Of a stretch of DNA of 64,000 nt, positions 1 to 8,237 are shown piece after piece (within the stretch, counting starts at the first letter, position 1; every line of letters begins with the position of its first letter). This DNA is from Paenibacillus guangzhouensis. GTDB taxonomy: Bacteria > Bacillota > Bacilli > Paenibacillales > Paenibacillaceae. The stretch covers positions 2,480,001 to 2,544,000 of the forward strand of contig NZ_CP045293.1 in the NCBI RefSeq assembly GCF_009363075.1. The letters are read 5' to 3'. The notes under the pieces are model-generated. The model searched no databases and was not told the origin of the DNA. It saw only the letters and a program-made list of their open reading frames with translations. Made by a program: the position numbers and the translations under genes.

Positions 1-301
1 ATCGATAGAACTTTTCCATGAATAAACGCCGATCCAGCTTCCTCCCCATTTGTTCCGGGATAATTCTCCCAGCGTCATCAAGGCCTGCATTGACAGGTGC
101 GAGATACACTTTGTTGCCGATATTATCGAGAAACAGCTGGAACTTCTTTTCATTGATAAGAGGAATTCCGGGTTGCGGCAATGAATAATCCGTACGATGA
201 ACGGTCGCTAAGGTCTCACCCTTCCATTCCACAACGAAACTGTCCGGTGAGATTAATCGAGATATGAGAACGATTACCGTCATAAGCCCATATGGCCCCA
301 T
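1..301 (-). CDS. VanW-family protein, 5' part only (cut by window start)
   Basis: The first 100 codons of a minus-strand gene are visible; the rest lies before base 1. It starts at an ATG with GGAGG nine bases upstream. The protein opens with a short hydrophobic stretch (GLMTVIVLISRLI), then a region with TVHRTDYSLPQPGIPLI and GRIIPEQMGRKLDRRLFMEK. This pattern resembles the N-terminal peptidoglycan-binding-like domain found before VanW domains in Bacillales surface proteins; the VanW domain itself is not in view. The role would be extracellular, at the cell wall, but no reaction is established. The family call is from memory of the pattern, so it is moderate. Confidence 0.6.
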   Translation of the reverse strand, partial: MGPYGLMTVIVLISRLISPDSFVVEWKGETLATVHRTDYSLPQPGIPLINEKKFQLFLDNIGNKVYLAPVNAGLDDAGRIIPEQMGRKLDRRLFMEKFYR

Positions 302-448
302 GATTGCTTACCTCCAGTTGACATCTCATTACGTTCTATAATGTGTATCAAAGTGCCTCGATTTATCCGATTTTTATCCTATTTACTTGAACCTTATGTG
401 TAGTTGAAATATGTATGAATCCGATGGCGTTACATCCGTCATTTACGT

Positions 449-491
449 GTAAATGGGGTAGCCCGGATCGATCCGATACTACCCCATTTAC
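449..491 (-). terminator. Hairpin directly downstream of the DUF1540 gene
   Basis: A perfect 13-bp inverted repeat (GTAAATGGGGTAG at 449-461 with its complement at 479-491) closes a loop that itself contains the palindrome CGGATCGATCCG. It begins two bases after the DUF1540 stop codon. There is no clear U-tract on the minus strand, so it may be an mRNA 3'-end stabiliser rather than a classic intrinsic terminator. Confidence 0.5.
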
Positions 492-492
492 A

Positions 493-648
493 TTAGATTT
501 TTGATTCGAATGTTTTACAATCCGTTTCTTCCGAATTTCTAGCATTCGTTCCGCGGTTGTTTACAACATAGATAGAAGTAGCATTACATTTGTTACCGTT
601 CGCCCAGAATTTACAGTTATTCACTTCGCACATTACGTCTTTAGCCAT
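493..648 (-). CDS. DUF1540 domain small cysteine protein (51 aa)
   Basis: A 51-residue protein starting MAKDVMCEVNNCKFW and ending ETDCKTFESKI. It carries four cysteines in the DUF1540 pattern (C7, C12, C21, C44) and the family signature around NSEETDCKTFE. Such proteins are small and common in spore-forming Firmicutes; the cysteines suggest metal binding, but the function is not known. The ATG has GGAGG 12 bases upstream. It lies just downstream of the copper ATPase, and a Fur-box-like sequence (723-737) lies between the two, hinting at metal control. The length and cysteine spacing make this a real gene despite its size. Confidence 0.85.
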   Translation of the reverse strand: MAKDVMCEVNNCKFWANGNKCNATSIYVVNNRGTNARNSEETDCKTFESKI

Positions 649-722
649 GTGATTTTTTCACCTCCCTCTCTACTAGCATTGCGGTTTTGGGGAGGTTTAT
701 ACACATGTGGAATATTCTCAAT

Positions 723-737
723 TGATTATCATTTTCA
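723..737 (-). promoter_or_regulatory. Fur-box-like inverted repeat upstream of the DUF1540 gene
   Basis: Read on the minus strand, TGAAAATGATAATCA matches the Bacillus 7-1-7 Fur consensus TGATAAT-n-ATTATCA at 12 of 14 positions. It lies in the 110-bp gap between the copper ATPase stop and the DUF1540 start. A Fur-family regulator could act here, but no clear promoter was placed around it. Confidence 0.4.
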
Positions 738-758
738 TAGAGTATCGGCCGCCCGGAT

Positions 759-2951
759 TCATTCGCTTCTATGCTGCTTCGTCAGTCGCAGCGCATTGCA
801 CACGACCGTCACGGAGCTGAATGCCATCAGGAGACAAGCGGTCATTGGCTCTAGGAATCCAACGGCTGCCATCGGAATGGTAATCATATTGTAGGCAAGC
901 GAAAAACCCAGATTCTGGCGAATATTCCGCATCGCTCGCTGGCTTAATCGAATCGCGGCAGGCACTTGGGTCAGATCCCCCCTTAACAGAACAACATCGC
1001 CTGCTTCAATCGCTGTGCTCGTCCCCGAGTCCATTGCGATCCCAATATTCGCGGCTGTCAGCGCTGCTGAGTCATTCACGCCATCCCCGATCATGGCGAC
1101 TCTGCGTCCTTCGGATTGCAAGCGATTCACTAACTGTAACTTGTCCGCCGGGAGCATCCCTGCGTAGACTGTCTCGATTCCGGTGCGACGCGCGACATCA
1201 ACGGCTACGGCATGCTCATCTCCGGTAACCATCATAACCTTCCCATGTTGCTTCAATCGTGTAATCGCCTGCGATGAGGAGATACGAATGGGATCTGCAA
1301 GATAGATGGTCGCCTTCCACACGCCTTGGCATGCAACATGCAGCTTCGACTCTCCGGCATGCCGCACACGCGGTTTTATGTCACTTGGGATAGGGATATG
1401 CAGGGATTGCAACCAGGATTCACTCCCGATATGGAGATGAATCCCTTCGACATAACCTGTAATGCCTTGGCTTGCAACCTCCTTCACGTCTGTCGCATCA
1501 GGCAGCAACAACTGTTTCTTCTCCGCTGCCGTGACGATCGCACGGGCTAACGGGTGGGCAGAGTACCGCTCCAAAGCTGCAGCCATGCGTAAGAGATAGC
1601 TCACTGAAAGTCCTGGCGCATCGATCGATTGTACGCTGGGCTTGCCTTCGGTGAGTGTGCCTGTCTTATCGAGCAGGAAGCAATTCATGCGATACAGACC
1701 CTCAATATGCTTGCCTTCCTTGAATAATATCCCCCGTCTTGCGGATAAACTCGACGTGATGAGAATCGAGATAGGTGAAGCTAAGCCTAAGGCGCATGGA
1801 CAAGAGACGAGTAGGACGGCCATCGCATGATGCCATGCCGTCTCAGGGCTTCCAGGTAAGATCCAATAGTTCCATACTAGGAATGTCAGCATGCCGCACA
1901 AAATCATGACGGGGACAAAAATAGCAGCCAATCTGTCTACCTGGCGCTGGATAAGCGGTTTACTGTGCTGTGCCTGTTCAACCAATTGAATCATTCTGGA
2001 CAATTGCGAATCGGCATGATGTGTGGCCGTCCGAATATGTATCCTGTCTGTTATGTTCTTAGAGCCGTTATACACCATTTCTCCAATCGATTTCTGAACT
2101 AGCTTGCTCTCTCCCGTCAAAAAGGATTCATCGACCTCCGTCTGTCCTCTGGTCAGCTTTCCATCGACCGAGATCACTTCTCCTGGATAGACGATAACTG
2201 TAGCTCCTAAGCCTACATCCGTTACGGGGATCCACACCTCCTGCTTCCCATCCAGAATCCGAACCATTTGGGCTTGTAAAGATTGCATATGGCTCATGCC
2301 TTTGAGCGCTTTCCCTTTCGCAATGGATTCCAGCCATTTCCCTAATAGTACGGCGGTGAAGATCATTGCACTCGTATCGAAATAATAATGGGTATGATGC
2401 ATCGCCTGCGTCTGAATGGCATTAAAGATTAGATAATGACTATACAGATAAGCCATCGTTGTACTCAGCGCAACGAGCACATCCATATTCGCTGATCGCT
2501 GCTTGATCGCTTGATAGGCTCCTTCATAGAACGGATATCCGATGAAGAATTGCAAGATTGTCCCGATGATTAGCTGCGTCCAAGGAGATGCGATTTGTGT
2601 GGGTACGCCCAGATCCGGCATCCAACTGAAATGGCTGAACATCACCCAGAATAGCGGAATCGACAGGATGGCTGAAGCAATGAAGCGGCGTTTGTAAAAT
2701 CGGATTTCGCTGCTGGCATGCGTCTCGGCATCTTCCAGTTCCTCTTTCGCGCCATAGCCAATCTGCTGAATTTTCTCCATCACTTGTTGAACCTGAATCA
2801 CATTCGAATCCAGTTCGATATGAGCTTGTCCGAATGGCAAATTGACCGAGATGTTATCGACACCTGGCAGCTTGCGCAGCGTCCGCTCGATCCGAGCGGA
2901 ACAGGCAGCACAGGTCATCCCCGTAATCTGAAGCTGAATTTGGGTATTCAT
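759..2951 (-). CDS. copA: Heavy-metal (copper-type) P1B ATPase
   Basis: About 730 residues. There is one N-terminal heavy-metal-associated domain with GMTCAACSARIE (CxxC), followed by paired membrane helices. The P1B hallmarks are the CPC membrane metal site (SCPCALGL), the phosphorylated aspartate in DKTGTLTEGK, the SAHPLA motif of the nucleotide domain and GDGVNDSAAL at the hinge. CPC plus a CxxC domain points to export of Cu(I) (or Ag) from the cytoplasm. Many Bacillales CopA proteins have two N-terminal metal domains and about 800 residues; this one has only one. GGAGG precedes both a GTG (2954) and an ATG (2951); the ATG has the better spacing. No copZ or copper regulator gene is adjacent, so copper rather than another soft metal is an inference. 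Confidence 0.85.
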   Translation of the reverse strand: MNTQIQLQITGMTCAACSARIERTLRKLPGVDNISVNLPFGQAHIELDSNVIQVQQVMEKIQQIGYGAKEELEDAETHASSEIRFYKRRFIASAILSIPLFWVMFSHFSWMPDLGVPTQIASPWTQLIIGTILQFFIGYPFYEGAYQAIKQRSANMDVLVALSTTMAYLYSHYLIFNAIQTQAMHHTHYYFDTSAMIFTAVLLGKWLESIAKGKALKGMSHMQSLQAQMVRILDGKQEVWIPVTDVGLGATVIVYPGEVISVDGKLTRGQTEVDESFLTGESKLVQKSIGEMVYNGSKNITDRIHIRTATHHADSQLSRMIQLVEQAQHSKPLIQRQVDRLAAIFVPVMILCGMLTFLVWNYWILPGSPETAWHHAMAVLLVSCPCALGLASPISILITSSLSARRGILFKEGKHIEGLYRMNCFLLDKTGTLTEGKPSVQSIDAPGLSVSYLLRMAAALERYSAHPLARAIVTAAEKKQLLLPDATDVKEVASQGITGYVEGIHLHIGSESWLQSLHIPIPSDIKPRVRHAGESKLHVACQGVWKATIYLADPIRISSSQAITRLKQHGKVMMVTGDEHAVAVDVARRTGIETVYAGMLPADKLQLVNRLQSEGRRVAMIGDGVNDSAALTAANIGIAMDSGTSTAIEAGDVVLLRGDLTQVPAAIRLSQRAMRNIRQNLGFSLAYNMITIPMAAVGFLEPMTACLLMAFSSVTVVCNALRLTKQHRSE

Positions 2952-3045
2952 CACACGCTACCTCCCATGCTCTTCGTAAATCGATATATTATATGCCTCA
3001 GAACATAGAGCATGCCCCTGTCCAACCCAGAATGAGCAAATAAAA

Positions 3046-3074
3046 ATAGGAGTCACGCCGCAGCATGCTCCTAT
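3046..3074 (-). terminator. Terminator of the EcsC-family gene
   Basis: The 7-bp inverted repeat ATAGGAG / CTCCTAT encloses a 15-base loop. On the minus strand it is followed by TTTTTATTT, a typical intrinsic terminator 27 bases past the EcsC stop. Confidence 0.8.
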
Positions 3075-3100
3075 GTCTTTTCGTGATTACGCTATCGCTA

Positions 3101-3946
3101 TTATTCTGGATGATGATACTCCATCTCCGCGATACGAAGCTGTATCCGTCGCTTCCGATACAGCATGTGCGCTGCCTCAGCAACGTCCTGCAGCATGCCT
3201 CGATTGATCCATGCTCCGAACACCATCCCCGCGATGGGCACCATCTGAAAGAGCTTCTTCCAACCCCAATTATCCCGGTAGACCGTCATCACTTCACGCC
3301 AGCCTTGAATGCGAGATAAGGTTGCATTTCCCGCTTCGGAATCCTTGTACTCGGACGCGGATTCAGCATTCATATCGTCCAGAATAGCACGTTTTCCCAC
3401 AATATCTGATGAGGTAAATTGCATCACCTTCACTGTGAATATGCGTTCTTGTTGTGAATTCGGATCGAACCCATAACATAATCCAATCTCTTGAATCACC
3501 TTCAAAGATAATCCGAGAATCGCTGGAATATCAATCGCTAGGGTGAAGATACCGCCAATTCCCGTCGTTGCGCCTTGTAGTGTAGCAAATGTACTCCGAC
3601 TGTCCGATAGGTCCTTCGCAACAGCATCCATGACCGACAGCGGTAATTGATCAACGGGAAAGTTCCCCGGCAGATCGCCACTTTCACGTAGTTTCTGATG
3701 GATTTGCCCGCTGGATACGAGATATTTGCCCCCATCTTGAATGTAACCGCCTAGCTCATCGAGCGCTTTCCCAATTTTTTCATGAATGAATTTCGGTGTA
3801 AGCCGGTCTAATATTTTAAAAGGAAACCGAGCGATGCGATCCCATATCCACAAATCACGCTGCTCTTGTTCCCACTTCGTAATCCCATTAAGCGCTTGCT
3901 TCAATTCTTCTGCCGTTTCCATGCGAGCGGACCTCTGCTCATCCAC
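3101..3946 (-). CDS. EcsC family protein
   Basis: A 281-residue protein of the EcsC family, named after the third gene of the Bacillus ecs operon. It begins with a charged helical region (TAEELKQALNGITKWEQEQRD), then has family-like segments DAVAKDLSDSRSTFATLQGATTG and a central glycine/alanine-rich hydrophobic hairpin (GIGGIFTLAIDIPAILGLSL). A second hydrophobic hairpin near the C-terminus (FQMVPIAGMVFGAWINRG) suggests membrane association. The biochemical role of EcsC proteins is unsettled. The start is a GTG with an AGGA-type site; it stands alone between its own terminator and a divergent hydrolase gene. Confidence 0.8.
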   Translation of the reverse strand: MDEQRSARMETAEELKQALNGITKWEQEQRDLWIWDRIARFPFKILDRLTPKFIHEKIGKALDELGGYIQDGGKYLVSSGQIHQKLRESGDLPGNFPVDQLPLSVMDAVAKDLSDSRSTFATLQGATTGIGGIFTLAIDIPAILGLSLKVIQEIGLCYGFDPNSQQERIFTVKVMQFTSSDIVGKRAILDDMNAESASEYKDSEAGNATLSRIQGWREVMTVYRDNWGWKKLFQMVPIAGMVFGAWINRGMLQDVAEAAHMLYRKRRIQLRIAEMEYHHPE

Positions 3947-4120
3947 AGTTACTCAATCCTTTCCTATTACCCCAATAGGGTTGACATGTATGTTCTGTAC
4001 GTAGATTTATTCCTATTCGTTTCAATTTTTTAATATCTCTCCCGATTAACCAATTGGGCGCACTAGGCATATGGTAGAAACATGTAGAAGAGCCTATTCG
4101 ATGAAAGGAATTGATTATGC

Positions 4121-4939
4121 ATGTTTATCCCGTATACTCTCGTTCGTTATTCCAATCCATGGCCTTATTTCGTTCGATCTACGTATGATATACAGCCTAA
4201 ACCACTGACGTTCGTCCTCATTCATGGATCATGGGCGGATACGAGCTTCTGGGATGAAATCGCAGCTGAGCTTCGGCAGTTGGGTCATACGGTGTATGTG
4301 CCGGAATACGCTGGACATGGCGCAGATCCGAATAAAGCCGTTACCCATGCGATGATCACCAAATCGGTGGTCGATTACATTGTGTCCCACAACCTTCACA
4401 ATATCGTTCTCGTTGGCCACAGCTTCGGGGGGACTGTCGTTCAGAAAGTAGCTGAGCAAATTCCAGATCGCATTCGAAGAATGGTGTTCTGGAACGCTTT
4501 CGTGCTCAAGGACGGTGAAAGTCTTGCAGATGAGTTCCCCCCTGCAGGTCGTGAGATGTTCATACAACTGCGCAAAAGCTCGCCCGATGATACCATCAGG
4601 CTCCCCTTCCCTGTGTTCCGTGAGAACTTTGCTAACACCGCGAGCTTCGAGTTCGCCTCTCATATGTATCACAATTTACCAACAGAACCGGCTGCACCGT
4701 TATTCGAGAGGCTGGATCTGAAGAAGTTCTACACCTTGACAACGCCCCGCAGTTACGTCAATCTTACCGAAGATACGGCGATCCCCCCACAGGCCGACAG
4801 TGCCTACGGCTGGCATCCGCATATGTCGATCCGGCTCGGTTTATTTCGCTACATTCAAGGCGTTGGCGACCACTTCTCAACAGCCAAGACGGACCCGCGA
4901 TCCGTCGCCTTCAGAATCTATGAAGCTGCGCGAGATTAA
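4121..4939 (+). CDS. Alpha/beta-fold hydrolase
   Basis: 272 residues of the alpha/beta hydrolase superfamily. The oxyanion-hole motif is HGSW near residue 36, and the nucleophile elbow is GHSFGG near residue 105. A late histidine (VGDHFS) fits the catalytic histidine. The closest class by eye is the esterase/methylesterase-like group that starts FVLIHGSWADTSFWDEIAAEL; the substrate cannot be inferred. The N-terminal 30 residues before the hydrolase core are not a clear signal peptide, so it is likely cytoplasmic. AAAGGA lies ten bases before the ATG. It is divergent from the EcsC gene and shares a terminator with the sigma gene facing it. Confidence 0.82.
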   Translation: MFIPYTLVRYSNPWPYFVRSTYDIQPKPLTFVLIHGSWADTSFWDEIAAELRQLGHTVYVPEYAGHGADPNKAVTHAMITKSVVDYIVSHNLHNIVLVGHSFGGTVVQKVAEQIPDRIRRMVFWNAFVLKDGESLADEFPPAGREMFIQLRKSSPDDTIRLPFPVFRENFANTASFEFASHMYHNLPTEPAAPLFERLDLKKFYTLTTPRSYVNLTEDTAIPPQADSAYGWHPHMSIRLGLFRYIQGVGDHFSTAKTDPRSVAFRIYEAARD

Positions 4940-4953
4940 TACCAACTACGACA

Positions 4954-4993
4954 AAAGCAGCGACGACAGAACTTCCTCTGCAATCGCTGCTTT
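4954..4993. terminator. Bidirectional terminator between converging genes
   Basis: AAAGCAGCGA (4954-4963) pairs perfectly with TCGCTGCTTT (4984-4993). The arms end in A and T runs on both strands, and the hairpin sits between the hydrolase stop and the anti-sigma remnant, so it can serve both. Confidence 0.7.
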
Positions 4994-5007
4994 CATTGTG
5001 CCACTGT

Positions 5008-5136
5008 TCATGATTTCAGCCCAGGTCTTTTCATTCCTTTGCTTTGCTCTATCGCTCCCTGGACTACCTTCTTTAATGATTCTGGGACGGGAATGGCTTG
5101 GTATCTTTTCTTTAGCTCCTCCATTTGATCGGACAT
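5008..5136 (-). pseudogene. Truncated anti-sigma factor, N-terminal 42 residues
   Basis: An ATG follows the sigma-factor stop codon directly (TAGATG) and has GGAGG ten bases upstream, so it would be translationally coupled. The 42-residue product (MSDQMEELKKRYQAIPVPES... to GLKS) resembles the cytoplasmic N-terminus of RsiV-like anti-sigma factors, in which a short sigma-binding helix precedes a membrane span and an extracellular domain. Here the frame stops before any membrane segment and a terminator follows immediately, so nothing downstream could complete it. It is either a decayed anti-sigma gene or a retained soluble sigma-binding peptide. Confidence 0.6.
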
Positions 5137-5643
5137 CTATGGATCCTCCTCATCTGCATCGTACTTCAATTGTACGCGCAAGATTCGCAGCGCTTGATAT
5201 AACCTTGTCTTGACTGTATTCACATTCTCCTGCAAAACTTCGGCAACTTCATCAATTTTCATATCTTCAAAGAACCTAAGGATAATAATACTGCGGAACT
5301 TCCACGGCAGCTCCTCAAGCGCTCGTTCTAGGTCAAGATCGGTGTAAATATCTATTGTACCGGTGCTATAAGCATCTAGCATGACATCATCAACGACCTG
5401 AATTCTTTTGTGCTTCCGCAGGAAATCAAGCGACATATTCACCACAATCCGAAAAAACCAACTTTTCACCGCATTCGGATTTTTCAATGTGTCTGCAGAG
5501 ACTAACGCGCGATGAATCGATTCATGCACAATATCTAGGGCATCCTCTGGATTTCGAACATAGCTATATGCGAGTCGGTAGATATTCTCCTGATGATCTG
5601 TCATGCAGCGGATTAAGCATTCTTCAAGTTGACGTTGAAGCAT
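5137..5643 (-). CDS. ECF-type RNA polymerase sigma factor
   Basis: About 168 residues. Region 2 is seen in NIYRLAYSYVRNPEDALDIVHESIHRAL and AVKSWFFRIVVNMSLDFLRKHKR. Region 4 is seen in LPWKFRSIIILRFFEDMKIDEVAEVLQ and VNTVKTRLYQALRILR. It should direct core RNA polymerase to a small regulon, as SigV- or SigX-like factors do in response to envelope stress. An open frame extends upstream to 5760, but it crosses a strong terminator (5683-5729), so I start at the ATG at 5643, which has AAGGAG 12 bases upstream. Its anti-sigma partner gene is only a 42-codon remnant, which could leave the sigma factor unrestrained. Confidence 0.85.
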   Translation of the reverse strand: MLQRQLEECLIRCMTDHQENIYRLAYSYVRNPEDALDIVHESIHRALVSADTLKNPNAVKSWFFRIVVNMSLDFLRKHKRIQVVDDVMLDAYSTGTIDIYTDLDLERALEELPWKFRSIIILRFFEDMKIDEVAEVLQENVNTVKTRLYQALRILRVQLKYDADEEDP

Positions 5644-5682
5644 GAGAATCGAATACTCCTTCTGGATGGGCAACATGGCTCC

Positions 5683-5729
5683 AAAAAAAATAAGGACTGC
5701 ATCAGTACCATTGGTACTCATCAGCCCTT
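5683..5729 (-). terminator. Strong intrinsic terminator after the permease pair
   Basis: A long stem of about 17 bp (5692-5709 with 5713-5729, slightly imperfect) with a 3-base loop is followed on the minus strand by eight T residues. It lies between the second permease and the sigma gene, separating the two transcription units. Confidence 0.85.
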
Positions 5730-5775
5730 TACTAGTATGTCTCATATCCGAATCAATCATGAAAACAATTGTACC

Positions 5776-6696
5776 TTAAATATGTGATACCTTCGAATAT
5801 TTTTCTTTGTAGATCGACTCCAGTCCGACAGAAATCAGATGGAAGCCGAAAATAAAAATAATGTAAGCCGCAAGCGGGATGAGCAAGATCCATTGGTAGA
5901 TGAACAAATAGTTCCTCGCTTGACCGATCAGGCCAGTCCATTCATTTGTTCGGCTCACATATTCAAAGGGGTCAAAGTACATTAAAGAACCGCCGACGAA
6001 AATATTGAATATAGCCAATTGACCCATTAATCCGAGAATCAGTACAATCTCTTGTACGAACAAAATGATGAGGCTTTCCTTCAGATGCGGTAAAATGTGC
6101 GTTCGTATAATCGTTACGGGACCTGCCCCGATGGATCTCGCTGAGATAATAAATTGCTTCTCACGAATGACCATGGTTTTATCTCTCACCGTCGAAGCGA
6201 CAGACGGAATTCCGACGATCGTCATCACGACCGCGAGGAAGAGTGTTAGATCGAACGGCGAAGCAGCTGGATTGATTGATAGGCCTATCATGACCATCCA
6301 TACGATGATGAATATCGGGATCCCATTGAGTACATTCCATATCGGCAACCTTTTGCCACGATGTGTCTTATCTTTACCGAAATAACCAAGGAACAGTCCT
6401 AAGATACCTCCTAGGCAAATACGAGTAAATGCAACAGCAAGCGAGACGAGGATAGTATATTTGGAGCCATCAATTAATTTCACCATAAGGTCGTTTCCTG
6501 CTTTATCTGTCCCAAAAGGGTACTCTGCATTCGGTGAGACCGGTGGTACGATCAGATTGCCTTGTCCATTCGCATCGACCGAGTAATGAACGTCAACTTG
6601 ATCGCCCAGATCATGCGTTGTAAAGTACTGTCCGAAAAAAGAAGCAGCGATCATGGCAACGGTGATCATCAGACCAATAAGTAATGTTCGATTCAT
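5776..6696 (-). CDS. OppC/DppC-like ABC transporter permease
   Basis: 306 residues. There is an N-terminal membrane span, then an extracytoplasmic loop with YPFGTDKAGNDLMVKLIDGS, the conserved pattern at the start of DppC/OppC domains (usually PFGTDxxGRD). Four or five more membrane spans follow, with the ATPase-contact loop around IISARSIGAGPVTIIRTHILPH. It would form one half of a peptide/nickel-type import channel. The ATG lies inside the stop codon region of the preceding permease gene (ATGA overlap), so translation is coupled. No substrate-binding protein or ATPase gene is next to the pair, which is unusual for this family. Confidence 0.85.
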   Translation of the reverse strand: MNRTLLIGLMITVAMIAASFFGQYFTTHDLGDQVDVHYSVDANGQGNLIVPPVSPNAEYPFGTDKAGNDLMVKLIDGSKYTILVSLAVAFTRICLGGILGLFLGYFGKDKTHRGKRLPIWNVLNGIPIFIIVWMVMIGLSINPAASPFDLTLFLAVVMTIVGIPSVASTVRDKTMVIREKQFIISARSIGAGPVTIIRTHILPHLKESLIILFVQEIVLILGLMGQLAIFNIFVGGSLMYFDPFEYVSRTNEWTGLIGQARNYLFIYQWILLIPLAAYIIFIFGFHLISVGLESIYKEKYSKVSHI

Positions 6697-7580
6697 CGTG
6701 TCAACACCTTCTCCCACCCTAGAATCATGAGCCGAAGCAGCAGATACACAATCGCATAGAGCAGCAGGAACGTCAGTATGCCGTTGACGACAAGGCTATA
6801 CTGGTAGTTTTTCAAACCAAACGCATTCGTGAATACCATCATCGTGACCCCATGTAGATTGTACAAATATTCGAAAATAAATAAGTTACCGAATAAGATG
6901 CCCATAAATTTATGCAAATCCGCCTTGATGAAAGGCAAGACATTGGGAAGCGCATGGCGGAAAATGATGTACCCTTTGCGAAGTCCCCTCGATTTGGCGA
7001 AAATGATGTAATCCTCCGTGAACGTGTGCTTCATGTGCAGCGCAACATTACGGATCATGTAGTTCGCAGGAATGATGATCGTCGATAGTAACGGGAGCAG
7101 GATGGCTGGTTCATCCGGCTTGAAGCTTGCCACTTTGGCGATGACGAACCCCGTCTTCATCGCGACGAGCACAATCAGGAATTGCAAGACAATGACAATA
7201 ATGAAATCTGGCAGCGCTCCCGTCAATTCCAAGAGACGCTTGAACCATTCCGCACGTGTAACGGCGAAATAAACACCAAGCAAGACGCCTATCGTCATAC
7301 CCATCAATGCACCGAGAATCATATAGAAAGACGTGACTGCGACGCTGCTTCCAATTTGTTCCCAGAACGATAACTCATTCTGCCCAGCATAATATAGGAA
7401 GGAATGTCCTGTTCGGATACCTTCTAAATACTCCCCGATCTTCGAGAAACCATTGGACCACTGAAAATGTATTGCGCCTCCAAATGGATCAGCTTGCAGC
7501 ACTGCGGGTAACGTGGCAAATAGAAGAACGATCAATAGAATCCCAGGAACAAAAAGTGAAACTTGTAATAATTTTGGCAT
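6693..7580 (-). CDS. OppB/DppB-like ABC transporter permease
   Basis: 295 residues with an N-terminal span (LLQVSLFVPGILLIVLLFATL), a periplasmic-type loop and five further spans. The EAA-type loop reads DYIIFAKSRGLRKGYIIFRHALPNVLPF, close to the OppB/DppB consensus (ARAKGL...HALRNA). It pairs with the next gene as the other channel half. An upstream open frame exists to 7772, but it overlaps the terminator of the previous operon; the ATG at 7580 has AAAGGA eight bases upstream and begins directly before the first membrane span. Substrate unknown; the missing binding protein suggests export, regulation, or partners encoded elsewhere. Confidence 0.82.
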   Translation of the reverse strand: MPKLLQVSLFVPGILLIVLLFATLPAVLQADPFGGAIHFQWSNGFSKIGEYLEGIRTGHSFLYYAGQNELSFWEQIGSSVAVTSFYMILGALMGMTIGVLLGVYFAVTRAEWFKRLLELTGALPDFIIVIVLQFLIVLVAMKTGFVIAKVASFKPDEPAILLPLLSTIIIPANYMIRNVALHMKHTFTEDYIIFAKSRGLRKGYIIFRHALPNVLPFIKADLHKFMGILFGNLFIFEYLYNLHGVTMMVFTNAFGLKNYQYSLVVNGILTFLLLYAIVYLLLRLMILGWEKVLTR

Positions 7581-7710
7581 GTAAAGTTTCCTTTCAATCA
7601 AAATGGCGAATGAATCATCGGCACCTGCACAATGTTCAAGTATGTTGTATTCGACAACATCAGGTAATTTCCTCCATTTTTCTGTAAATTGTCTCATCTG
7701 AGAGCACAAC

Positions 7711-7735
7711 AAAAAGAGCACCAATATCGGTGCTC
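7711..7735 (-). terminator. Terminator of the heme-uptake operon
   Basis: GAGCACC / GGTGCTC with a 6-base loop (7716-7735) is followed on the minus strand by five T residues. It lies 12 bases past the DinB gene stop. Confidence 0.88.
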
Positions 7736-7746
7736 CTTGATATGTA

Positions 7747-8211
7747 TTATAATCGACTGATTTGCCCTGCAACTTTGCGGATCAAAGCAATCTGGCCCGC
7801 ATGCAGACCCGCGTGATAGAGTACGCGGCCCAATGCTTCGCGCGGTGTCGAAAGTCCCATCGGCGATGTCACCGGTTGATCCCATGCCTCATCCGGAAGA
7901 CTCTCCATCGCTTGCGATAAATATTGATCCGATGCTTCGGAGAACGCAATCAGCTCAGATAAGTCAGTGAATGCGGAATCATCTGTCGATGGGCCATTCG
8001 TCTGATAGATCAAACCTTCCGGTGCTTTCCTTTGGAAGAACCACTCTGCGAACATGTACTCGACTTCGGCATTATGCCGAACCATGAAACCAATAGAGGA
8101 TGTATCATCTGAGAGTTTAAGGGATAACTCTTCCGATTTCAAGGCAGACATTGACTTCTGGAACCGATCTCGGACGGCTCTCCAGACGGGACGAACAGAT
8201 TCATAAGACAT
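7747..8211 (-). CDS. DinB-family protein (last gene of heme operon)
   Basis: 154 residues of the DinB/YfiT four-helix-bundle family. Metal-binding histidines are seen in GFMVRHNAEVEYMFAEWFF and in the C-terminal VLYHAGLHAGQIALIRK, matching the family's three-histidine arrangement. Members act as metal-dependent thiol S-transferases or have unknown roles. The ATG has GGAGG 11 bases upstream. It follows the HugZ-like gene by 26 bases and ends at the operon's terminator, so it is very probably co-transcribed with heme-uptake genes; why such a protein would belong there is not known. Confidence 0.85.
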   Translation of the reverse strand: MSYESVRPVWRAVRDRFQKSMSALKSEELSLKLSDDTSSIGFMVRHNAEVEYMFAEWFFQRKAPEGLIYQTNGPSTDDSAFTDLSELIAFSEASDQYLSQAMESLPDEAWDQPVTSPMGLSTPREALGRVLYHAGLHAGQIALIRKVAGQISRL

Positions 8212-8237
8212 GAACGCGTGAACCTCCTTCGGTTTCG

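Noticed and set aside
2128-2337. Short open frames inside the copper ATPase and other large genes on the opposite strand or other frames
   Set aside because: They have no ribosome sites or family patterns and lie inside well-supported genes.
4121-4939. Secreted esterase
   Set aside because: The N-terminus before the hydrolase core is not hydrophobic enough and has no cleavage site, so I do not call a signal peptide.
5644-5760. Longer N-terminus of the ECF sigma factor starting at 5760
   Set aside because: This stretch contains the strong terminator of the upstream operon and adds residues not found in the family; the ATG at 5643 has a good ribosome site.
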